NCBI GenBank assembly: GCA_030642885.1
Contig: DAOWMX010000038.1
Coordinates: 1-11,959, forward strand
From: Anaerolineales bacterium
GTDB taxonomy: Bacteria > Chloroflexota > Anaerolineae > Anaerolineales > E44-bin32
Length of the DNA: 11,959 nucleotides
Direction: 5' to 3'
The translations under genes and the position numbers were made by a program. Position 1 is the stretch's first letter, and every line of letters starts with the position of its first letter. Below the pieces are notes generated by a model. That model had not been told where the DNA came from, did not search any database, and saw only the letters and a list, made by a program, of their open reading frames with translations. This document shows positions 1-6,549 of this stretch, piece by piece.

Positions 1-1
1 G

Positions 2-103
2 GTTGATGTCCATATCGGGCACGTCCGGCAGAAACTGGGCGATGATCGATTCATTACTACGGTGAGGGGAGTGGGTTATCGATTTGAGGATGAGGTGTTG
101 TGA
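2..103 (+). CDS. Response regulator, OmpR/PhoB family (C-terminal end only)
   Basis: The window opens inside this gene; only the last 33 codons are visible, ending at TGA 101-103. The peptide contains VRQKLGDD followed by TTVRGVGYRF, the typical end of the OmpR/PhoB winged-helix DNA-binding domain (recognition helix, then the C-terminal beta hairpin). The family binds tandem DNA repeats near promoters and is activated by phosphorylation from a partner kinase. Its stop overlaps the GTG start of the sensor kinase by 4 bases (GTGA), so the two are almost certainly co-translated partners. The receiver domain lies outside the window, so nothing can be said about its phospho-acceptor site. Confidence 0.93.
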   Translation, partial: VDVHIGHVRQKLGDDRFITTVRGVGYRFEDEVL

Positions 104-1254
104 CGATGATGAAAGCTATCCGCCGTCACTTAGGGTGGAAGATCTTCCTTTCCTACCTGATCGTTCTCTTGGTGGGGTCCATTGTCTTGGCTACAGCTAC
201 GGAGTATACGGCGCCCACCGCTTTTGATCACCATCTTGCTGCGATGAACGATATGATGATGGGGGACACATCGATGATGGGCGAGGCGACGGACCTGGAG
301 CTGGATCTCTTCACTAATTTCCGCAACGCTCTCAACGAAGCGCTCGGGTTGGCACTGGCCGCCGCCTTTACGGCTACTGTCCTCGTTAGCCTGATCGTCA
401 GCCGCCAGGTCGTTGCCCCCATTCGCCAGATGATGTTCGCCAGTCAGAGAATCGCTGATGGTCACTACGACGAGCGTGTTGATGTGCCCGGAGATATCGC
501 TGGGGATGGATTAGATGAGTTAGCCCAATTGGCGTTGAGCTTCAATCAGATGGCTGCTAAGCTCGAATACACAGAGGACATACGGCGGCAGCTGATCGGC
601 GATGTCGCTCACGAACTGCGAACGCCGCTGACCACGATCAAGGGTTCAATGGAAGGCTTGATGGACGGCGTGTTAACCGCCGATGTCCAAACGTTTCAAC
701 AAATCCATCGCCAGACTGATCGGCTGCAGCGCCTGATAGACGATTTGCAGGAACTCAGCAGAGTCGAGGTGGGTGCATATACGATGAATCTCCTCCTTCA
801 GGAGGTTCAAGGCCTGGTCGAGATCACAAAGACTACTCTAAGCCATCAGTTCGAGGAAAAAGGGGTGACGTTAAACATAGAATTGGATCCAGGGCTTCCT
901 CTGGTATACGCAGATGAAGATCGAATCGGACAGGTGTTACTTAACCTGGTGGGGAATGCCCTACAATACACACCGGCAGGAGGCGTCGTAACAATCCGAG
1001 CCCGGCAGGAGCGAGACGAGGTTCAAATTTCTATCTCCGATACTGGCGTGGGCATCCCGGATGATCATATAGACCAAATATTCACCCGCTTTTACCGCGT
1101 GGATAGCTCTCGCTCACGCTCGGTCGGTGGTAGCGGTATCGGATTGACGATTGCCAGGCATCTCACAGAAGCCCATGGAGGGCGTATTTGGGCGGAAAGC
1201 CCAGGCACCGATCAGGGGAGTACGTTCACCTTCACGCTGCCAGTCGCTGGCTGA
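100..1254 (+). CDS. Membrane sensor histidine kinase with Met/His-rich sensor loop
   Basis: A 384-residue two-component kinase. Layout: membrane helix about 15-35; a short outer segment about 36-78; second helix about 80-101; HAMP linker about 102-155; HisKA with phospho-acceptor H171 in DVAHELRTPLTTIKG; ATPase domain with N-box around N286, G1 DTGVGIP at 314-320, and G2 GGSGIGL at 343-349. The outer segment holds H44, H45, M49, M52-M54, M59 and M60, a thioether/imidazole-rich patch of the kind that binds Cu(I) or Ag(I). Metal sensing is inferred from this and from the CopB ATPase downstream. The start is GTG at 100, overlapping the stop of the regulator; ATG at 106 is an alternative. All catalytic motifs are intact. 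The partner is the OmpR-type regulator immediately upstream. Confidence 0.92.
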   Translation: MTMMKAIRRHLGWKIFLSYLIVLLVGSIVLATATEYTAPTAFDHHLAAMNDMMMGDTSMMGEATDLELDLFTNFRNALNEALGLALAAAFTATVLVSLIVSRQVVAPIRQMMFASQRIADGHYDERVDVPGDIAGDGLDELAQLALSFNQMAAKLEYTEDIRRQLIGDVAHELRTPLTTIKGSMEGLMDGVLTADVQTFQQIHRQTDRLQRLIDDLQELSRVEVGAYTMNLLLQEVQGLVEITKTTLSHQFEEKGVTLNIELDPGLPLVYADEDRIGQVLLNLVGNALQYTPAGGVVTIRARQERDEVQISISDTGVGIPDDHIDQIFTRFYRVDSSRSRSVGGSGIGLTIARHLTEAHGGRIWAESPGTDQGSTFTFTLPVAG

Positions 1255-1344
1255 CCTGTCTACTTCTATGGAGGTAAGCTCCTGTTGGACGAGCCGCTGG
1301 ATACCCTCTGACGAGGCCGGAGGAAATGACTATTAAACATCGCT

Positions 1345-1377
1345 AACCTCCCGCAGGTTTCAACCCTGCGGGAGGTT
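1345..1377 (+). terminator. Hairpin terminator after the two-component genes
   Basis: A perfect 13-bp inverted repeat: AACCTCCCGCAGG at 1345-1357, a 7-nt loop, and CCTGCGGGAGGTT at 1365-1377. It lies 90 bases after the kinase stop. The trailing T run is only three bases, so it may be a weak intrinsic terminator or a dispersed palindromic repeat doing the same job. It separates the two-component pair from the SHOCT/CopB genes. Confidence 0.6.
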
Positions 1378-1414
1378 TAGGCTCAGACCTCAATGCGCAG
1401 GCTGTGCCTTCGGC

Positions 1415-1431
1415 CGGAAGCAGAGCTTCCG
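1415..1431. repeat. Small palindrome in intergenic region
   Basis: CGGAAGC at 1415-1421, loop AGA, then GCTTCCG at 1425-1431: a perfect 7-bp stem. Together with the larger hairpin at 1345-1377 it suggests a dispersed palindromic repeat element. The 1255-1634 gap otherwise contains only the promoter region at its right end; no gene is seen in it. Confidence 0.4.
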
Positions 1432-1532
1432 CACTCCACATAATGCAGAAGCGCTTGAGTTAGACCCTGCCCACAATGGATTCCACTTTTCGAACAATCT
1501 AAAAAAATCCATCCCCCTTCTTTACCGAATCT

Positions 1533-1561
1533 TTGTATTCACGCTAAGGTGCCTTTATATA
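1533..1561 (+). promoter_or_regulatory. Candidate promoter of the SHOCT-CopB-redoxin unit
   Basis: TTGTAT (1533-1538) and TATATA (1556-1561) are separated by exactly 17 bases, a sigma-70-like arrangement with a poor -35 and a moderate -10. Weak -35 boxes are typical of promoters that need an activator. A direct repeat TCTTT at 1519-1523 and 1530-1534 (11-base phase) overlaps the -35, the usual geometry for OmpR-type regulators. The transcript would begin about 65 bases before the first SHOCT gene. Confidence 0.45.
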
Positions 1562-1592
1562 GGGCGGGTAAGATCCAACCATATCGTTAAAG

Positions 1593-1611
1593 AACGCTTT
1601 CAGTGAGCGTT
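1593..1611. promoter_or_regulatory. Inverted repeat in the leader, possible operator
   Basis: AACGCT (1593-1598) and AGCGTT (1606-1611) form a perfect 6-base dyad with a 7-base centre, located between the candidate promoter and the ribosome binding site of the first SHOCT gene. It could be a repressor operator or a small mRNA hairpin. The sequence alone does not decide. Confidence 0.25.
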
Positions 1612-1634
1612 TCACAGGAAAAGGAGTTACTAAC

Positions 1635-1913
1635 ATGATGGGTTGGTTTTCAGGATGCTGCGGATTTAATGGAATATGGGGTTTCGGTTCCTTCGGGTGG
1701 ATCGGGTTGATTTTCAACCTGGTCATCGTCGTAGGCGTCATCTTGTTGATCGTCTGGGTAGTACGTCGTTTTACAGCAGGTGGGTCAGCTTTCACCTCTC
1801 TCCAGACTTCGGGTGGTGCTCAACCATCCCCGCGGGAAATCCTGGATATTCGCTATGCACGCGGAGAGATCGACCGAGATCTCTACCAACAGATGATTTC
1901 AGATTTGAACTGA
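1635..1913 (+). CDS. Small SHOCT-domain membrane protein 1
   Basis: A 92-residue protein with a Gly/Phe/Trp-rich N-terminus including two adjacent cysteines (C8, C9), one strong membrane helix at about 21-44, a Gly/Ser linker, and a C-terminal SHOCT domain at about 66-91. The SHOCT part shows the family pattern SPREILDIRYARGEI then YQQMISDL. SHOCT is a short oligomerisation-type module found at the ends of small bacterial proteins; its molecular role is poorly known. The start is fixed by AAGGAG at 1621-1626, 8 bases before the ATG. It is followed after 79 bases by a second SHOCT protein and then by the CopB ATPase, so a role in metal handling or envelope stress is likely by context only. Confidence 0.85.
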   Translation: MMGWFSGCCGFNGIWGFGSFGWIGLIFNLVIVVGVILLIVWVVRRFTAGGSAFTSLQTSGGAQPSPREILDIRYARGEIDRDLYQQMISDLN

Positions 1914-1992
1914 ATCGATGGAAGAGCCTGGCACCCGATGATGTCGAGTTACTAGGTTTTGTTGTTTTTATCAGAGGTAAGGAGAATTCACG

Positions 1993-2223
1993 ATGATGAT
2001 GGGATTTGGTTTTATTGGATTACTGCTCATGCTCCTGTTCTGGGGCATGTTGATCGCTGGCGCCGTGTGGTTGGTCAAGGCTATCTTAACCGGTGGAGCG
2101 AATAGCGGAGTTTTGGTAGAGAGAAATCGATTAAGCGCAAGCGAGATTCTTAACCAGCGGTACGCAAAGGGTGAGATCACCCGCGAGCAGTATGCGCTCA
2201 TGAGCGAGGACTTGCAGGATTAA
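1993..2223 (+). CDS. Small SHOCT-domain membrane protein 2
   Basis: A 76-residue protein starting MMMGFGF, with one membrane helix at about 5-31 and a C-terminal SHOCT domain at about 48-74 (SASEILNQRYAKGEI, then YALMSEDL). It is a paralogue of the preceding gene: same order of parts and closely similar SHOCT end, but with a shorter linker and no cysteines. AAGGAG at 1979-1984 lies 8 bases before the ATG. The CopB ATPase starts 28 bases after its stop, which indicates one operon. The pair could form hetero-oligomers in the membrane; this is inference. Confidence 0.85.
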   Translation: MMMGFGFIGLLLMLLFWGMLIAGAVWLVKAILTGGANSGVLVERNRLSASEILNQRYAKGEITREQYALMSEDLQD

Positions 2224-2251
2224 GATCTAACCATACGAAGGAAGAAGAAAC

Positions 2252-4315
2252 ATGCATCAACACGAACCTGCGAAACACGATCATCAACATCCGCGTGAGG
2301 ACGATCACACGAAGGATAAGAAGACCGACCATGGTCACCAGGTTGACCACGGTGGACATGAACGAATGTTTCGAGACCGTTTCTGGGTAAGCCTGGCTCT
2401 ATCGATCCCGGTATTGCTGTACAGCGAAACGGTGCAAGGTTGGCTGGGGTTCAGCATGCCTGAGTTCCCCGGGAGCCAGTGGATTACGCCAGTTCTATCC
2501 GTAGTGGTCTTTATCATTGGTGGAGTACCCTTTCTCCGCTTGGCTGTTCCTGAGGTCCGTAATCGCCAACCCGGCATGATGACTTTGATCTCTCTGGCCA
2601 TAAGCGTGGCTTTTTTCTACAGCCTGGTTACGCTTTTCGTGGATCTAGGCCAGGGATTCTTCTGGGAGTTGGTTACGTTGATCGATGTTATGCTTCTCGG
2701 CCATTGGCTGGAGATGCGAAGTATTCGGCAGGCTTCCGGAGCGCTTCAAGAGCTAGCCAAGCTCCTGCCGGACACAGCCGAGCGCCTCTGGGCAGACGGG
2801 AAAACAGAGGAAGTGGCCATTGGGGAACTTCGAACTGGCGACCTCGTGCTGGTCCGACCGGGCGGCAGGGTTCCCGTGGATGGTGAAGTGTTTGCGGGCG
2901 AATCTGAAATCAACGAGTCGATGATTACCGGTGAATCGCGCCCCGTCCGGAAAAGTCCTGGTGACGCGGTGATCGCAGGGACGATCAACGGCGAAGGAAG
3001 TTTAAGGGTGCAGGTAGGTGCAACAGGGGAAGATACAACGCTGGCGGGTATCATGCGGCTTGTCGAGCAAGCTGAACAGAGCAAATCGAGGACACAGGTC
3101 CTGGCGGATAAAGCTGCTGGCTGGTTGTTCTACGTCGCAGTCGGTGTCGCAGTACTGACTGCCATCGCCTGGACGCTTGCTGTAGGATTCAATGAGGAGG
3201 TCATCGTCAGAGTGGCGACGGTTCTGGTAATCGCCTGTCCTCACGCACTGGGGCTGGCAATTCCCCTCGTGGTGGCCATTACGACCTCCATTGGAGCGGA
3301 GAACGGGATTCTTGTGCGTGATCGGATTGCGATGGAAGATGCCCGTCATGTCGACGTGGTGATCTTCGACAAGACAGGAACCCTGACAAAAGGGGAGTTT
3401 GGCGTCGTGAATATCGTAGTGGATGACGGTTGGGATGAAGATCAAGCCTTAGCAATGGCTGCCGCTATCGAGGGTGATTCGGAGCATACGATCGCTTCGG
3501 CGATACGGCGTAAGGCGGCGGAGCGAGGTCTATCTTTACCCCAAATCACGAAATTTACGGCCGTGAAAGGGCGAGGCGTCCAGGCGATGTACGGCGAAGA
3601 GAAAGTCTATATCGGTGGACCTCGATTGCTTGAATGGCTCGATCTGGAACTAACCGAGCAAATCCTGCTGTTCGAAAGAGAAAGTGGTGCTCGTGGTCAG
3701 ACTGTCATTTATGTGGTCATAGACCAACAAGTCATCGCTGGAATGGCGCTGGCAGATGTAGTTCGTTCAGAAAGTGTAGAGGCTGTGCGGCGACTGCACG
3801 AAATGGGAGTCGAAGTGGCGATGTTGACCGGGGATAGCGAGGATGTAGCCAAGTCGGTCGCCGAAGATCTCAACATAGATCAATACTTCGCGGAAGTACT
3901 TCCCGAGCACAAAGATCAAAAGGTCGCCGAGTTACAGGCCGCTGGGAAATACGTGGCCATGGTGGGTGACGGTGTTAATGACGCCCCGGCGCTCACAAGA
4001 GCGGATGTAGGAATTGCTATCGGCAGCGGCACCGATGTCGCCATCGAGTCGGCAGACGTCATTTTAGTGAAGGACGATCCGATGGATGTGGTCAAGGTCG
4101 TTGAGTTGAGCCGCGCAAGCTACCGCAAGATGGTCGAGAATCTCATCTGGGCTACAGGGTATAACATCGTTGCCATCCCCTTAGCCGCCGGGATTCTTGC
4201 ACCCTTCGGGTTCTTGCTCTCCCCGGCTATAGGCGCGCTCTTTATGTCTCTCAGCACCGTACTGGTGGCGCTTAACGCGCAGACGTTGCGTAGGATGAGG
4301 TTTTCTGAGGGTTAA
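2252..4315 (+). CDS. copB: CopB-type (P1B, CPH) copper/silver-exporting P-type ATPase
   Basis: A 687-residue heavy-metal P-type ATPase that uses ATP to drive metal ions out across the cytoplasmic membrane. It has no CxxC metal-binding domain; instead the first 36 residues carry ten histidines. Motifs: TGES at 226-229 (actuator); CPH at 329-331 in the sixth membrane helix, the signature of the CopB (P1B-3) branch; DKTGT with phosphorylated D373; GDGVNDAP at 572-579. Helix 7 has GYN at 636-638 and helix 8 has MSLST at 665-669, both typical of copper-type pumps. The nucleotide-binding 'SEHP' motif reads SEHT at 411-413 region, with Thr replacing Pro. The start at 2252 follows GAAGGAAG at 2237-2244. 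Full length is normal for the branch. Copper versus silver, and Cu(I) versus Cu(II), cannot be told from sequence. Confidence 0.95.
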   Translation: MHQHEPAKHDHQHPREDDHTKDKKTDHGHQVDHGGHERMFRDRFWVSLALSIPVLLYSETVQGWLGFSMPEFPGSQWITPVLSVVVFIIGGVPFLRLAVPEVRNRQPGMMTLISLAISVAFFYSLVTLFVDLGQGFFWELVTLIDVMLLGHWLEMRSIRQASGALQELAKLLPDTAERLWADGKTEEVAIGELRTGDLVLVRPGGRVPVDGEVFAGESEINESMITGESRPVRKSPGDAVIAGTINGEGSLRVQVGATGEDTTLAGIMRLVEQAEQSKSRTQVLADKAAGWLFYVAVGVAVLTAIAWTLAVGFNEEVIVRVATVLVIACPHALGLAIPLVVAITTSIGAENGILVRDRIAMEDARHVDVVIFDKTGTLTKGEFGVVNIVVDDGWDEDQALAMAAAIEGDSEHTIASAIRRKAAERGLSLPQITKFTAVKGRGVQAMYGEEKVYIGGPRLLEWLDLELTEQILLFERESGARGQTVIYVVIDQQVIAGMALADVVRSESVEAVRRLHEMGVEVAMLTGDSEDVAKSVAEDLNIDQYFAEVLPEHKDQKVAELQAAGKYVAMVGDGVNDAPALTRADVGIAIGSGTDVAIESADVILVKDDPMDVVKVVELSRASYRKMVENLIWATGYNIVAIPLAAGILAPFGFLLSPAIGALFMSLSTVLVALNAQTLRRMRFSEG

Positions 4316-4401
4316 ATCAATCTAGTGCACAATCATTTCGACTCAGCACAATTTATCAAATGGCTGGGAAAGAATCACTCTAGATAATGGAGGAAATCTA
4401 C

Positions 4402-4983
4402 ATGGATCATAAAGTGATTAACACGAGCAGGCTTCGACGTTTCTTCTTGATCATCTCTATGGCGTTGGCGGCGATTCTTATCACTGCGTGCGGCACGCCG
4501 GAGTCCGGGTTGGAAGCGGGCGATCGTGCGCCGGATTTCAGCCTTCAAACAGCAGATGGTGACACCGTTTCACTATCCGAATACCGCGGTGAACAGCCGG
4601 TGTTGCTGTACTTTCATATGGCGCTTGGTTGACCGCCTTGCCTTCAGCAGATCGTTGATCTGCAAAATGACCCTGATTTTCAAGCTCTCGATGTTGCCTT
4701 TCTCAGTATTGCCTTTGATTCACCCGCGGAGCTGACTCAAGCCGCCGCGGAATACGGGACCCGCGTCCCGCTGTTGACGGATGCGGATCACGACGTGTCG
4801 GAAGCCTTTGGGGTGTTGAAATGGGCTGTAGGCAGCGGTGAGCCCGGACACACCTTTGTATTGGTGGACGCCGATGGTACCGTCCTGTGGATTCAGGATT
4901 ACGGTGCCCCGGAGAATGGGGGGAGAATGTATGTACCGGTCGAGGAGTTAGTCCAACATATTGGAGAACGGCTCGACTCATAG
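4402..4983 (+). CDS. Lipoprotein redoxin (AhpC/TSA-thioredoxin fold), probable selenoprotein read through TGA 4630-4632
   Basis: Read through one in-frame TGA, this is a 193-residue protein. It has an N-terminal signal with lipobox ITAC (lipidated C30), a redoxin opening GDRAPDFSLQTADG at about 40-53, strand VLLYFHMALG, then residue 77 encoded by TGA, then P-P-C80. The rest of the fold continues without frameshift to TAG 4981-4983 and includes AFLSIAFDSP and GHTFVLVDADG. The TGA sits where families of this fold carry the first Cys of CxxC, giving a U-x-x-C redox centre. A SECIS-like hairpin lies at 4647-4663. GGAGG at 4389-4393 fixes ATG 4402; the ATG at 4387 overlaps that Shine-Dalgarno sequence. 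It would act outside the membrane as a thiol/selenol reductase or peroxidase. Alternative: a Cys codon recently mutated to stop. It follows copB by 86 bases, probably in the same operon. Confidence 0.82.
4647..4663 (+). promoter_or_regulatory. Candidate bacterial SECIS hairpin for the redoxin TGA
   Basis: GCAGATC (4647-4653), loop GTT (4654-4656), GATCTGC (4657-4663): a perfect 7-bp stem inside the coding sequence. The loop opens with G-U, the feature recognised by SelB in known bacterial SECIS elements. Counting the T of the TGA as 1, the loop G is at 25, close to its place (23) in the E. coli fdhF element. No bulged U is seen in the stem. It is a short hairpin but a precise one, in the right place. 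Confidence 0.7.
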
Positions 4984-5002
4984 TCGCATAGAGCAGATGA
5001 GA

Positions 5003-5035
5003 GAGGGTAGGGTCCATTATTCGGTATCTACCCTC
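5003..5035. terminator. Bidirectional hairpin between convergent genes
   Basis: GAGGGTAG at 5003-5010 and CTACCCTC at 5028-5035 form a perfect 8-bp stem with a 17-base loop. It fills the 59-base space between the convergent redoxin (+) and DUF2148 (-) genes, where a shared terminator is expected. There is no strong T run on either side. Confidence 0.5.
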
Positions 5036-5042
5036 CTCACTG

Positions 5043-5552
5043 TTAACGGTCAAAGTAAATGCTCTTGCCGCTCACCGATAGGGGGATCCCCATCACGTAG
5101 TCTGCGTCGATCAAACGAAGTTCTCTTGCCACCACGTCTGCTCTGTACATGATGCGATTATCTACGTTCATCAGGCCGGCAGTCTTGACGGCCGAGCCGA
5201 GAGCGATGCCCATATCAAGCACCCGAAAGGGGCATTGAGGCCCTTTAAATTCACCTTCGTAAGTATTGATGACGATGCACGCTTCAGCCCCGCACGCACC
5301 GCAATTAAGGTCTGCGACTGCACCATCCTTAATGCCGATAAGCACCACAGCGCCGGAATCCAGGACGTTCTGACCATCGCGCGCGAAGCCTTCGATGCCG
5401 CTTCGTTGAGCGTAATCTTTCATTCCCTTACCCAGGCGATGAAGGTCTTCTCCCTCGACCGTTTTTACAACCACAAAATCCTGCCCCCGGGTCTTGGGAG
5501 CGGTTATTGCGGCAATCTCCATTAATTCGGCGATCGTGTGTAGTGCTGTCAT
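5043..5552 (-). CDS. DUF2148 ferredoxin-domain protein
   Basis: A 169-residue soluble protein of the DUF2148 family. Visible family hallmarks are the N-terminal ELMEIAAITAPKTRGQDF, the cysteine motif LNCGACG (C84, C87) with C92, GPQC (C107), then the very conserved run around LDMGIALGSAVKTA and the tail MGIPLSVSGKSIYFDR. Four cysteines in this pattern suggest one Fe-S cluster, hence the 'ferredoxin domain' label; the biological role is not established. The family is common in anaerobes (Chloroflexota, Firmicutes, archaea). On the minus strand GGAGG lies 6 bases before the ATG, confirming the start, and a good promoter is visible about 60 bases upstream. It appears monocistronic, convergent with the redoxin gene. 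Confidence 0.92.
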   Translation of the reverse strand: MTALHTIAELMEIAAITAPKTRGQDFVVVKTVEGEDLHRLGKGMKDYAQRSGIEGFARDGQNVLDSGAVVLIGIKDGAVADLNCGACGAEACIVINTYEGEFKGPQCPFRVLDMGIALGSAVKTAGLMNVDNRIMYRADVVARELRLIDADYVMGIPLSVSGKSIYFDR

Positions 5553-5612
5553 GAATAGCCTCCATGTCTTCTTAACTCTGATGAGCTCAGTTGGTCTCGT
5601 AGGGTTGGGAGC

Positions 5613-5641
5613 ATTATCTGTAAAGTCAGGTATTATCGCAA
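5613..5641 (-). promoter_or_regulatory. Promoter of the DUF2148 gene
   Basis: On the minus strand TTGCGA (5641-5636) and GATAAT (5618-5613) are separated by exactly 17 bases, matching sigma-70 consensus at 4/6 and 5/6. The predicted start of transcription is about 55 bases before the ATG at 5552. The wider 5553-5859 gap contains no other gene I can support. A 72-codon + strand frame at 5688-5906 has one hydrophobic stretch but no good ribosome binding site and overlaps the next gene. Confidence 0.55.
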
Positions 5642-5859
5642 CCTTGTTCTGGGTGGGATGAATGGGATTTTCGCTGAAGCGTGACCTATGAATCCGGTGA
5701 TTGGATTATGCGCTCAAGCTTGCGCTCTGTGCCTGATCGGCATAGCCTTAGCGATATTTATTCCAAATCACATACGCGAAGTCACACCGTATGAAGTTGT
5801 TTTCCAAGGCAATCAAATGACGTCTGGAATTTGGATGCGCAAATTGTTGGGAGAGGATA

Positions 5860-6549
5860 GTGGGAAAAAATACATCTGGAGATATTGCGGCGATTTTCGA
5901 CCTTGATGGGACTTTATATACTGGTCACATCACGCTAGGTCTTGCCGAGCACCACCGAACTCATCGTGTAAAACGGCTTGAGCTATATACTTTCATGCTC
6001 ACCCATATGCCCATTTGGTGGCTGCAACGATTAGGTCTGATGTCCGAAATGAGGTCTCGTTCGATTTGGGCCCGAGATCTGAGTTGGACAATACGGGGCT
6101 GAACTGCAGAGGAAGCAAAGGGGACCTTTCAATGGCTCACCGAGCAGTACGTCCTGCCGAAGGTGCGGCCTGAGGTGATGGCTCGATTGCGCGCCCATCA
6201 GGACGCTGGGAATCGAGTGATTCTCGTTTCTGGGACTTTCTCCCCGCTGCTTCGCGAAATCGGTCATCAGTTGGGGGTCAGGGAAACGGTGGGGACACCG
6301 ATATTGATGAAGAATGGGCGCTACACGGGCGGCAGCGAATTCCCAGTTTGCCAGGGTCAACATAAAGTGACGCGGCTGGAGGAGTATCTGCGTGGTACGA
6401 GGGACATTAATTGGATGGAGAGCTTCGCATACGCGGATAGCCAGTCAGATATCCCTTTTCTTGAAGCTGTCAGATTTCCCATAGCCGTTTTTCCGGATAC
6501 CTTTCTTGAATCATACGCAAAGGAGAGGGGATGGGAGATCATGCAATAG
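5860..6549 (+). pseudogene. HAD-IB family phosphatase gene interrupted by in-frame TGA at 6100-6102
   Basis: One continuous frame of 229 codons encodes a HAD superfamily IB hydrolase. Motif I is FDLDGTLY with D14 and D16; motif II is VLVSGT around S124; motif III is K169 in CQGQHKVTRL; motif IV is YADSQSD with D193 and D197. All catalytic residues are present and length is usual for the family, but codon 81 is TGA, in the cap-like helical region (IRG-stop-TAEEA). As plain code this gives two pieces, 5860-6102 and about 6163-6549, neither catalytically complete. It has no nearby redox cysteine. Most likely a nonsense mutation (TGG to TGA would restore Trp) or a sequence error; readthrough as Sec is less likely. 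GTG 5860 follows GGGAGAGG. The end overlaps the next small gene by 19 bases. Confidence 0.7.

Noticed and set aside
3002..3445. 147-codon minus-strand frame inside copB
   Set aside because: It lies wholly opposite the strongly conserved CPH and DKTGT regions and shows no family features; a shadow frame.
4320..4386. Possible hairpin between copB and the redoxin gene (CTAGTG ... CACTCTAG)
   Set aside because: The stem is interrupted and the loop is long; too weak to call a terminator, so the operon link is kept.
4387..4632. Redoxin called as a short 81-codon gene ending at the TGA
   Set aside because: The same frame continues for 116 more codons of clear redoxin sequence, and the Shine-Dalgarno sequence at 4389-4393 puts the start at 4402, not 4387.
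5688..5906. 72-codon + strand frame with one hydrophobic stretch
   Set aside because: No good ribosome binding site, no recognisable family, and its end overlaps the HAD start in another frame. Kept out as unsupported.
4402..6549. TGA read as Trp throughout (altered genetic code)
   Set aside because: TGA ends several intact genes at the expected place (101-103, 1252-1254, 1911-1913, 6705-6707, 7265-7267), so the code is standard.
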